Source: Puccinia triticina (lineage: Eukaryota; Basidiomycota; Pucciniomycetes; Pucciniales; Pucciniaceae). Taken from it: a stretch of 64,000 bases of DNA. The stretch covers positions 682,001 to 746,000 of the forward strand of contig NC_070561.1 in NCBI RefSeq assembly GCF_026914185.1, in the 5' to 3' direction. The notes under the pieces are model-generated. The model worked only from the letters and a program-made list of their open reading frames with translations, did no database searches and had not been told where the DNA came from. Shown here piece by piece: positions 1 to 9,750 of this stretch (its first letter is position 1; each line of letters starts with the position of its first letter). A program made the translations under genes and the position numbers.

Positions 1-194
1 CACCCTCTATGAGTCGGTGTGGGAAGAGCTCGGTTTTTTTGAATCGTTTAATTGACCAGGTAAGCTTTTCAGGCGGCAACAAGGGATCTGCAGCATGGCC
101 CGCAGATTCGTATGTGGAGTGCCGCTCGGTTTTTCTTCTCTTATTACGATTATCCCGTTTGCGTTGCTTCATGTATTCAAATACACTACTAAAC

Positions 195-830
195 ATATCT
201 ATCTGTATGCATGGGTGAGGGAAACAAAACATACATATCTGGTAAGCTTATTGGGATTTGAGGCTACCAGCATTGATGATAAAAATCCTGAAGAACTCAC
301 TCCAAAGAATGAGAAGGACTCGGCGAGATTGATACTAAAGTTGAGGCTAGATCGATGACAAGGATGAGGTCAATGAGAGCAGCTTGATCGATCGATCTTG
401 ATGGGATCGAGGCAGATTGATGTGAAATATCAATTCACTGAGATAAGATTGAACAATCGAATATCTATCTGTATGCATGGGTGAGGGAAACAAAACATAT
501 ATATCCTGTAAGCTTGTTGGGAGTTGAGGCTACCAGAAATGATGATCAAAAATCAGGAAGAACTCACTCAAAAGAATGAGGCTATATCGATGACAAGTAT
601 GAGGTCAATGAGAGGAGCTTGATCGATCGATCTTGAAGAGATTGAGGCAGATTGATGAGAAGGATCAGTTTGCTGAGAGGCTATTGAACGATTGATAGAT
701 CTTGGAGAGATCGAGATAAATCAATGAGAAGTATTGGTTTACTGAGAGGAGATCGATAGATCGATTGAGGCCAGAAAAGCTGATTGATCGATCTTGATGA
801 GATTGAGGGCAGGTTGATCAGAAGGATGAG
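195..830. repeat. Degenerate tandem repeats, 266-bp unit plus GATCGATC-rich units
   Basis: A segment starting near 199 (ATCTGTATGCATGGGTGAGG) recurs 266 bp later near 465 with the same following text (AAACAAAACATA, then GAGGCTACCAG and GAAGAACTCACT). Between and after these lie several diverged units built on GATCGATCGATCTTGA, followed by GATTGAGGCAGATTGATG, near 385, 620 and 785. No convincing reading frame spans the block. It is a decayed local duplication of unknown origin. Confidence 0.6.
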
Positions 831-854
831 TGGATGACTTTCAGCTTTTAGATC

Positions 855-932
855 GCTTCCACATGGCCAATAGCTTCAAATGGCACGACCAATTGCGTTG
901 ATCATATATTGTTTTTTGTAGAATGCTTGGAT
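855..932 (+). repeat. Left copy of an inverted repeat (partner at 8868-8977)
   Basis: The blocks TTCCACATGGCCAATA, GCTTCAAATG and ATTGTTTTTTGTAGAATGCT, followed by TGGA, occur here in order and recur as reverse complement near 8975-8870. Between the blocks the inner piece GGCACGACCAATTGC is inverted relative to its partner, so each copy is itself a rearranged palindromic unit. The pair encloses about 8 kb holding the Tc1-like gene and two paralogous genes. This may be two MITE copies in opposite orientation or the ends of one large element. Confidence 0.6.
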
Positions 933-1342
933 TTTTTCCAAAATTTTTTGTTTTGTTATGCATTTAACCTAAAATTACAGTTTGCACCAAAATTTAGGCA
1001 AACCTTGCATTCAAGGTTTCCTGGCCACAGGGAGGTGGCGCTCGCAGCAGCATCCTCACCTAACACTAATCAAAACTTGGATTATCATTTTCAAGCACAT
1101 GCAGCTGGCATGTGCTTGTCAATCGCTGCGGTCAGCAGGTGCAACAATGTCGGTCAATCCAGAAATGCCAGTGGTTCTCACCGCTTTCCCCCTTTCTTGA
1201 GCTCTCCCATCACCTTCAGTTCGTCTCCTCGCCTCCCACGTAGCCAGTTTTGCCCAGCCCCGCGCCACATCCTCAGCCAGGTTCACCCAGACTCCGTTTC
1301 CAGCCCCCATCCCATTTCTTTCGCCAAAAAACTTCGACAGCC

Positions 1343-2493
1343 ATGGTTTTCCGACCCTACGCCCCGGCAATCAAAGTCGCAGCCGTCCGCATGGTCATGC
1401 AAGGCTACCCAAAAGACAAAATCCAAAAAGCACTTGGTGAAACATTTTTGGATCAATCTTTTTCGCGATGGATCTCTTTGTACAATTCGTCTCGCCGTGT
1501 TGTTTGAGACTTGCAAGAATACACCCAACGCGGAGCTCCATTGCTCCTTACCGCCGAAGACCGCGCCTTCATCATCGAACTAGTCCGCTCGGAGCCAGGA
1601 CTGTTTCTAGACGAGATACAAGAGCGCCTGTACAACGAGTCCGGCAACCTCCTAAGCGTTAGCGCAATCCACCGAAATCTCATCAACAAGTTGGAGATAA
1701 CGTTGAAGAAAGCGAATACAGTGAACCACAAGAAATCTCTTGCAGCCAAGTTCGCGTGGGTCGAAAAGATGGCATTGGTTCCTGCTGAATACCTTGTATT
1801 CACTGGTAAGTCCCCATCCCCTAAGCTGTTCTTGTCTGTTGGTTAGAACATTGAATGACACTCAAATTCTTCCAGATGAATCAGGTGTATGCTCGCGAGA
1901 TCTTCTGAGAGTGTTCTCCCGATCCAAACAAGGTACGGAAGCGGATCGATTTATCATGGAGCAAAATGCGAGTAGATACAGCCTCATACCCGGGATCAGT
2001 TATTACGGTGTCCTTGCCACCAGCGTGATGGAAGATACCGTAAAAGGAAAGCACTTTGAACACTTTCTGAAGCACCGATTGGTAGGTCCTTCTTAGCTGG
2101 GTTTGACTGATCTCAAAACTGACTGTACTGTGTGCTTAGCTACCACGTATGAATTCCTATCCCGGAATCAACTCAGTCCTTGTGATGGATAATGCCAAAA
2201 TCCATTGCACTCGGAAAGTGGCCCAATTGTGCCGTGACGCAGGGGTTCAATTGGTATACCTTCCAACTTATTGCCCAGAGCTCAATCCAATAGAGCTGGT
2301 GTTCTCTTAAATCAAATCTCAACTTCGCCGATCTCAGGGTTTAGTCCATTCCACCGACCCAATGTGGGCTATCCATTGCACCCTTCACCGCATTGTAACT
2401 CCGGCCTTATGCCGCAGTTTGTATAGCCATTGTAATTATTTATGTCCGGAAGCTGACTGGCCGATTATTGGACCAGTCCCTGACACCGACTGA
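1343..2493 (+). pseudogene. Tc1/mariner-like DD34E transposase, decayed
   Basis: This is a DDE transposase of the Tc1/mariner superfamily, which would cut and paste its own element at TA sites. Three exons (1343-1805, 1876-2081, 2140-2493) join in phase to about 340 codons. The N-terminus has a helix-turn-helix-like start (MVFRPYAPAIKVAAVRM), the first catalytic Asp lies in DESGV at the exon 2 start, the second in LVMDNAKIH, and the Glu in CPELNPIE. Second Asp and Glu are separated by exactly 34 residues. Two in-frame stops break it: TGA at 1505-1507, where Arg (CGA) would fit, and TAA at 2308-2310, where Gln (CAA) would fit. Both are explained by C-to-T changes. I did not find clear terminal inverted repeats or TA duplications. 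Confidence 0.85.
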
Positions 2494-2948
2494 TGTACTA
2501 TTGATAGTGTTACCCACTGATGTACTATTGATACCGTAGTTACATGATTTTAGCTTCAGTTTTTCATCTGCAATCCAACAACAGAAACATATTCCATTAA
2601 GTATCACTCAAAATCTAGGATTGTGAAATCCAAATCGGCAAAGTAAAACAGGGCTGATTTATTGAGACAATTCAGGAAATAGTCGAATTGCTATGTATGA
2701 CATCTATACAGCCGCACAGGCATAGCGCGCAGATGCGGACGATGAGACAACAGACAGAGTAACAGACAGATAAAAGATACCAGACAGAAACTCCAGCAGG
2801 ACATCAAACACGCAAAGCAGCGCCACACGCACGGGGAGAGAGAGAAACAGCCCAACATAACACAGATGGATGACATATCACAGAGACAATGCACTCAAGA
2901 CACACAAGACACAAAATCCACACAGGCAAAGAGTGAGAAAACCAGATC

Positions 2949-4429
2949 TTATTTGCTGACTTTGTTAGGAGAAGCACGGATGGCCATGGTGAGCTGCATA
3001 TGCTCACGTGCATCCACCAGCTGACGGCTGGTGCCTAATGGGAAGCCTAGGTTGGTGAGCTCGGTTTCGGTGGTTTTGCAGAAGAAAGACCAGTGTACTA
3101 TTCCGTGCATCGTCAATCGGGCACGTGTCAAATCATTGTTTTGGAGGCGCGCGAGGCGGAGGTAAGTGTCTATATCATCAAGGCGGTCCAAAGATTCAGA
3201 CAAACCCTTCTTTGAGGTCGAAGCGGGTGCTTTAGTGATATCTTCCCAATGTTCGCTGGTTGCTGCTGGAGTGTCCATGAGGTGTTTGTGCACATTGGCC
3301 ACACCATCACAAAGGAGTCGACTGGTCCCCAGGGGAAAGCCCATCTTCAAGAGTTTGCCTTCGGTCGACGTTTGAAAGAAGCTCCAATGTTCAATACCGT
3401 TGAGTTTTAATCGCGCGCGGGTTACCTCATTGGAATTAGGCAAATGCTCCAATTTCAGGTATAATTCCATGTCAACAAGGCTTGATGGGATGCCGTCTGC
3501 CAATAACTTTACGGGGCCATAGAGGCCGGTGAGAGGGTCCCAGACTTGGATCTCGTCATCCTTGGCAGTCTTTCCATCGTGGCATCCGTCTCGATGAAAA
3601 GACCTCTTGCTTGGGATGCTGGGCAAGCTGTATTTTGTCTTGCGCTTTGATGGTTTGGCCTGGGAAGAATGCAATTCAAATATTGGCTGCTTGCGCTACA
3701 AACCGGTCTACAGATATGCACATGAAGAATTGTACTTACTACGGTGCCCTCCGGGGGAACAGGTGCCAATTCCTTGATCAAAATCCTCTCGACGTGTAAC
3801 GCCTGGCGGTACAATGAGATCAAGTAATTTCAGTGATTGCATTAGGATCAATGAAATAATTCATACAGCTTACATGGAGAGGCTCCGCCATCATTACGCA
3901 TATTTCAACCTGGCTGGGGTGCGCATCATATGCTTGGGTCGAAAAGTCAAGGAATGCCAGGTTACCTTCAATCTTCAGGCCCGTTTGTGACCCATATTTC
4001 GTGTGGTTTGCAATCTTGCCATACCAAGATAGCTTGCTGGTCTCATTAGCCGCTCGAAAGTAATCGTCCAAGAACGCCCTCCCGTCCACAATTTGCTTGA
4101 TGACTTTGGATTGGAAATATTTCCAAGTCACGACTTGCATGTCGATCATCCAGGTGGGATCTTCATCGGAGTCGGGCGTAATTTTCCTCCATTGGTGATT
4201 GCCCTGCCATTGTCCAAGGGCAACAGGCGGGCCGCGCACCTGGACAAACAGACGGGAGTCAATGTGAAGCGGGGATACTCAAAAAGGCGACAGGCGGGTG
4301 GTGCACCTGGACAAACAGACGGTAGTCAATGTGAACCGGTGCTACTCGAGGAGGTCGCACCAAGACCTCTTCAGGCACAGTCTCGGGACATAGAACTGGC
4401 CCGGGGGAGCAATCCACATTGTCGTCCAT
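2949..4429 (-). CDS. Rust-type protein with N-terminal conserved region and two SAM-like modules
   Basis: Function unknown. Four exons on the minus strand (4429-4307, 4239-3874, 3802-3740, 3659-2949) join in phase to about 420 aa. Residues about 1-180 hold a region shared with the neighbouring paralog at 5202-8544 (a W-x-x-FQ-x-x-V segment and a Trp-rich middle). A basic linker (KPSKRKTKYS) follows. The C-terminus carries two repeated modules of about 60 residues, each with Y-L-x-L, LTRARL, a G-I-x-HWSFF core and LGFPLGTSR, which resembles a SAM domain (often protein-protein or RNA binding). The intron at 4306-4240 is one copy of a 67-bp tandem duplication. The start ATG at 4429 is the first in frame; an upstream exon cannot be excluded. 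The SAM assignment is inference from pattern. Confidence 0.7.
4240..4306 (-). repeat. 67-bp tandem duplication that coincides with an intron
   Basis: On the minus strand the text around TTTGTCCAGGTGC occurs twice, 67 bp apart. Each copy contains AGGT. Splicing from the GT of the first copy (4306) to the AG of the second (4240) removes exactly one unit and restores the frame of the host gene; without removal the duplication shifts frame and meets a TGA. Confidence 0.7.
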
Positions 4430-5201
4430 CGTATCTATCTACAATTAAAGAGGAGTGATTTCTCAGTTGGATATCATGCCAATATTTTATGTTTGACTTG
4501 CAGACTCACTCGTAAGATGTCAATGAGAAGGCCTGATTAATATAATAAGGGGCGGCAGGAGGCGAGGTTCAGCAAATGAAGGAAGGGCAACAGGCATGGT
4601 GTAGTGTGGTCTATTTATATTCCCGAGCCAGACCTTGTAGGTTAGGTAGCTGTACCTCATCACACCCAAGCGGCAAAGATGAGGGAAGAATATCCATATC
4701 ATGAGACAAATATGTTTCAAGTCACCGTGCGGTCGGCGGTGATTTTTCACAATATATGCAGTCATTAAGATTGATCATGACTGACAGCAGTGAGAATAAG
4801 TGCTGCTTCCATGCATGAAAAACAAATGCCGCTGAGCTCTGCCTAATGTGTATATCTGAATATCTTACCGACCACAAGATCATATCTTGGTGTCATGGCT
4901 ATCAAAGATGTATCTTACATCTATCAATCAGTGCAGGATACATCGGTGCAGGCCGTGATTCAAAACCGCTCTCAAAAACGCCCTCTGGGCTGGGATTAAT
5001 TTATCTGCTAGCATGTGAAAGTATGAAGGTGAGCGCGCCCATTGCGCGTACAAATAATAAACCGAGATATAAGATGACACCACGGAGATAGGGGAATAAG
5101 GATTAATACGTAGCACACACAGCAGACATTTTTGGTGGGAGTTTTTTTTTATGTATTTTTTCGTTGGGGGGGGGGACAAATTAGAGAAACTGGACAATTA
5201 A

Positions 5202-8200
5202 TTACACCAAGGAGAGGCGCTGGAGGTGCTGCTTATAGCTAACCACATTGCCGCGTAGCTTAGCTATGGTTCCCATATTGATGCCCGTTGACTTGAGCTG
5301 ATCCTGGTTCAAATACTTTGGCTTGAAAAGCTTGTAGTGATCAATGCCGTTAGCGCGTAATTGTTTTAATATGGCTGCCTTGTCGTCAACAACCCCGGCA
5401 AAAGTGAGATATTCTTTGAATGCATGTGTAACTGTTCCGATAGGCTTGTTTAGACCTGAAGAAGCTGGTGAGGCTTGCCGAACAGGCGGGAGATTTGAGC
5501 GAAGTTCAGATTGCGCTGCCACATGAGCTTGGGAAACAGCCGTTGCAATTGCAACCAGTTGAGATGGATCAATTGACGTTGTGGTGATCCAGATCTGTTG
5601 CGCGCAACAAAACTGCCAAAACCTCAACTCACAGCCTACAATACTAGCATATGATAGAATATTATTAGAGAAATAGATCCTAAATACAAACTTAACCCTA
5701 GTCACTCACTTCAACTACCCAGCTAGCTCTTTTAGTTTAGAAGTTAGTTACAATTATAGGTTTAGTACAGGCCATACCCAGGTGGAAATTCAGATAAATC
5801 ATAAAAGGCATGCATATGTAGAAGAGTATAGTTAGATTTACTAGTTAGGCAGGCCTCCACTATTAGCTACAGATCACCTCGCGCAACCTGCGTGTTGGAA
5901 ACTGCATTGAATAGGCCTCCACTCAACAACTCAACAGATTTGCGCGGACCTTACATTGATGCATGCGGTCAGAAAGCCTCCACTTTGTCAGTGCAACCAA
6001 CCTAGGTGGACTTTGCCTTAAAAAGTACAAATCACACATGGTCATGCGGAACATCAGTTTAAGTTATGCACCCCTTGCAGAAGGCAGTGCAATCCACAGG
6101 GTCACCACCAGCAGAAATGCCTCGAGTGCAGCCCTCACCAGCAAAAATAACTCAGAAAAGAATATATAAGGAGGCCCTCCTCCCACCATTTTTCCAGGAT
6201 CACCCAGGCACCCCAGCTCAGTGGTCACCAGTCATCATTTTGCCATCATCACGGAAGACACAGTCATCATACATTAACATAGAAATCTCGTACCACACTC
6301 CATCATCATTTCCCTCTGCTGAAACCATTAAAAACCCAACAAAACATATTCTCACTTGATTATATTCCTTGCCCATCTTGCCATATAGAGGTTGTATACG
6401 CACCTTGTACTTGTTAAAACTGATCTAGGTCTGATAGAGACTACTACATACAAGTTTTCTCCATCATAAAGTCACGCCACAACAATAAATAAATTTGTTG
6501 TCAGAATTCTGTAGTATAATAGAGGGGCAGGTCTTTCAAACCACCCGTAACAGTAGTATTACTTAGCTGGAATATCATATTGTTATTTCCCCCTCAAAGG
6601 ACTGCCAACCCATCCCAAAGGAGTTCTCACAACGTCAACCCGGAAAACTGTTTGCGGGGCGAAGCCAAGCTGTGTGTTTCGTACTTGATGGAAGATGGAG
6701 GAGATTCCAGTGTGACACCAGGTGTCCGCTTAGCCTAAAGAAAGATTGCATACATTAGACAACAACCCAATACAGGCAAGACTGAAAGGATATAAGGATC
6801 ATGAGAAATTGAACAATTGAACACACCAACGCTTTTGCCCAAACATCGACATTTGCACTACTCAGGATTATGTATCTCTCCGGGTCCGCAGGGTGGGGAT
6901 ACGAGGGGAGCAATGGATCATAGTGTTGGATAATTGCATACTTTTCATAGATCTGATTGGCATAAATTTCCAAGTCTTCGTATTCGTCAGATGAGGAATT
7001 TTCCTGCAATTTGCGATCACATCAGATGGTCGTGTTGTGGAAGCAAGAAGGCTAAAGACAACGACATACTTCATCCACATCGGAGTCAAGCCTGTGCCCA
7101 CGTCTTTGAGATTGGGAGGTAGTAGATAGCCGAGATTGCGCCTTCAGGACATTCTTTGTCAACAGGTCTTCTTTACGGGCTCGGGTGGCCTCTTCTTGTG
7201 GGTTCTCCATCATGATTTGGATACCTCCTTGATTGCGGCCCGATGCCACAATGTACTCCATCCAAGCGCTGAACGCCGCCTCTTCGTGCATGTCGGTTGG
7301 GGAGGATTTGGGCCACTCGTCGTCGCGGAGGATGTAGGCGCTCCAATTGATAGTCCACGGGGTTGAGTTGGTGCCTTCTTCAATCTTGTGACCCATGTGT
7401 TTATATTTGACGGATGCCGCGTCTTTGACTATTGTTTGGAAGGTCGACCAAGATATTTCCGCGGGGTTGAAGTGCACCAAGCATCCGGATCTTGGCTGTC
7501 TGAAACAAACCCAAACAGGTTCTTTCTTCTTGGGTTTCTTCTCAGGGCAGTATATCGCAAAAGTTATCGCGCACTTGAAACTCGAAGGACCGGCCGGTTT
7601 CCGACGTGGGCGTTTCACGGGAGGCGCAGCCGCGGGTGATGATTCGCGCGAGGCCAAGTCCCGTTGGGCGGATGTACGAGTGATCCTGGTTCATTAATTC
7701 AGTAATTTTTTGGCCTTGAAGTCGTTGAGCAAGGTAGGCTTACCTGATTAATTTGGTTGGGTCAGGAAGGGGCGATGAGACATGTGATATTTGTTGAACT
7801 GGTGCCGGAGTACGGCTGACAGGGGCAGGAGGATCAGTCAGTTCAGTATTTATTGTAGAAGTGTCTTGGATATTTAGCTGACCCGATGGAATCCGTAGAA
7901 TCCGTGAATAATGTTGCCGCGGGCGAGAACGCTTGGGAGGGGGCCGGAGTGCTTCTGATTTGATTGGACCATTCACAGGGTGGTGGTGAAGCATGGAACC
8001 GAATTTGGGTGCACAACGGGTTTGAGAAGGAGTCAGGCGAGTCGTTGGGGCCCGGAAAGGAAGGCAAGGACGCTTGGTAGGGTTCCGGGGCCTGCCTGAA
8101 TGAATCAATTGTCATGTTGGGAGCGGGCAGGTATCGTGGGTGGGGGGACGCAATATAACTGGAAGAATGGGAAGCGCGGGAGAACGGTCGGTAGGGAGCG

Positions 8201-8544
8201 GCAGGTGTTTCAGATGAGCTGTTGGGACCAGTCAATATTGATTGGTGGGGTGTTGGGGACCACCTGACTGAATCGAAAGATTCGTTGGGAGCCGGCAGGA
8301 ATTGTGGGTGGGGTGCAGTAAAACTGAAAGAATCGGAAATGCGGGGGAGCGGTTGGTAGCGAGCAGCATCACGGTCGAAGTTTTTGTTCAATTTACTACC
8401 TGAATTGTCGCGCGGCTGGCTACGAATTGATGGGAGGTCATGATTTCGTGAAGCATGAGGGGGGCCAGCGTAAGGGTTCGTGTTAAAGTTGGAGCTCATG
8501 TAAGGGTTGCGCAAGCCGGATTCTGGATTGTAATTAGAAGACAT
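5202..8544 (-). pseudogene. Paralogous SAM-like-module gene split by a solo LTR
   Basis: Function unknown; paralog of the gene at 2949-4429 and in the same orientation. Exons read 8544-7746, 7685-7070, 7003-6827, 6734-6632 and, after the LTR, 5579-5202. Exon 1 is Ser/Pro/Asn-rich and repetitive, and changes frame between about 8040 and 7940 (a frameshift or an unrecognised intron). Exon 2 begins with a basic stretch (PPVKRPRRKP) followed by the conserved N-terminal region shared with the paralog. The last exon ends with one SAM-like module (LRANGIDHYKLF, then GINMGTIAKLR) and a stop at 5202. The 1052-bp LTR sits inside the last exon between two ACGT copies. Taking the two flanks together, the frame would be continuous, so the insertion is what broke it. 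Transcription past the LTR is unknown. Confidence 0.7.
5576..6635 (+). mobile_element. Solo LTR (1.05-kb family) with ACGT target duplication
   Basis: The LTR spans 5580-6631, beginning TGTGGTGATCC and ending GGAGTTCTCACA, with ACGT at 5576-5579 and 6632-6635. It is the same family as the LTRs at 34302-39649 (interrupted) and 42438-43494. A TATATAAGGAGG promoter-like motif lies near 6164 in the sense orientation. No internal region or second LTR is present, so it is a solo LTR left by recombination between two LTRs. It interrupts the last exon of the minus-strand gene at 5202-8544. Confidence 0.85.
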
Positions 8545-8867
8545 TTTTAGTATTGTTGATTATTGAGTCGGTGGAAATTGAAGAATGATTGGGAGAGGGG
8601 TCACGGAAATGGGATGGGACAAAGGGAACCGTACGAAAATTGGCGAGCTCACCGATTAGTCTGGCCTACAGCGCCCCAAGGTTCCAATCGAGCAGGGTTG
8701 GGTTGGTTGGGTCAGTGGAGACTCATTCGCAGTAGGTGGGTGTGATGGAGCTTAAATGTGATCACACTTAACAGGCGTGGGGTGTCACAGTGTAATATTT
8801 TAGCTTTGCGCAGCTCGAACTCAAACGTTAAAATTATGGGACGAACGAAACGAAAATATTTGTGAAA

Positions 8868-8977
8868 TTCTCCAAGCATTCTACAAAAAACAATACATTT
8901 GAAGCTATCACCTCCAAATGGCACGACCAATTGCATTGATCATATACATTTGGAAGTATTGGCCATGTGGAAACGAT
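8868..8977 (-). repeat. Right copy of inverted repeat (partner at 855-932)
   Basis: Read on the minus strand this segment carries TTTCCACATGGCCAATA, GCTTCAAATG and ATTGTTTTTTGTAGAATGCT, followed by TGGA, in the order seen at 855-932. The inner piece around GGCACGACCAATTGC has the opposite orientation relative to the left copy. The unit is therefore a palindromic repeat family member rather than a simple terminal repeat. Confidence 0.6.
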
Positions 8978-9094
8978 AGAGTCAGTAATCTAAGAAACAT
9001 GACTCACCAAGCGAAAAAAAGAAAACTTGAAGTGATTGTTCTTTGGTGATGTGAGGAGGGATAAGGTTCAACCGAGGAGGTGTCCCGGAGCCGC

Positions 9095-9120
9095 TCCCCG
9101 CGGGGCACGCCCCGCGGGAA
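9095..9120. repeat. GC-rich hairpin
   Basis: The text CCCCGCGGGGCACGCCCCGC, followed by GGG, forms a nearly perfect stem with a three-base turn in otherwise moderate-GC sequence. It lies downstream of PIF1 on the minus strand. It could be part of a transcript end or a small repeat; the sequence does not decide. Confidence 0.4.
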
Positions 9121-9250
9121 CGCCCCGGAGCTTCGGGTATGGGTTCCAGCGCTAGAGCCTTGACCTGAGATAGCCTGAGATCCGTCGAGGTGATCTGAGG
9201 GCAGATTTTGGCTATATGTAGGATAGCCTCACATTTGACATAGGCCGGGT

Positions 9251-9514
9251 TCAGCGACAACTGCCTGTTATTGACCACAGGTCAGAAGGCAAAACGATGA
9301 AACTATGCCGGCCCGCGCCAGAGAATTGAGAATTGTACAACGATGGTCCTTTTTCTCTGAAGTTGGGTCTGTGAAAAGACAACTCATTGAGATTTGGGAT
9401 GGAGATTATTGATTTGAGCAGTCTTTCAGTGCTTTGTAAATATGTACCTCCACCAATGCTTCCTAGGGCCCAGTCGGAAATGAGTTGTTTGTAAGAGGGG
9501 CATTTTTTGGACAT
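9251..9514 (-). CDS. Small hypothetical ORF downstream of PIF1
   Basis: An 87-codon frame from ATG at 9514 (MSKKCPSYKQLISDW) to TGA at 9251-9253. A second frame overlaps its 3' end and runs on to about 8982. I recognise no family, see no signal peptide or clear splice pattern, and the frame may be fortuitous. It is listed because the 700-bp gap downstream of PIF1 otherwise holds only the GC-rich hairpin. Confidence 0.2.
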   Translation of the reverse strand: MSKKCPSYKQLISDWALGSIGGGTYLQSTERLLKSIISIPNLNELSFHRPNFREKGPSLYNSQFSGAGRHSFIVLPSDLWSITGSCR

Positions 9515-9750
9515 GTTTAACTTGAAGCATCTAACAAAAAAAAGTACAAACCGAGGCACGAAGAAGAACGATCAAACAAGACGACAGGTTTAGAAAAGCA
9601 ATACAACATGATGGGTATGTGTGGGTTATTAAATTTTTACTAGACGGACATATACAAGAAATCGAACCGAATGACGAGATAGGAAGTGTCTGAGAAAATG
9701 GACGAAGATCAGAGATAGGCATTGGATGGAAATCTATGTGAAAGAACTGA

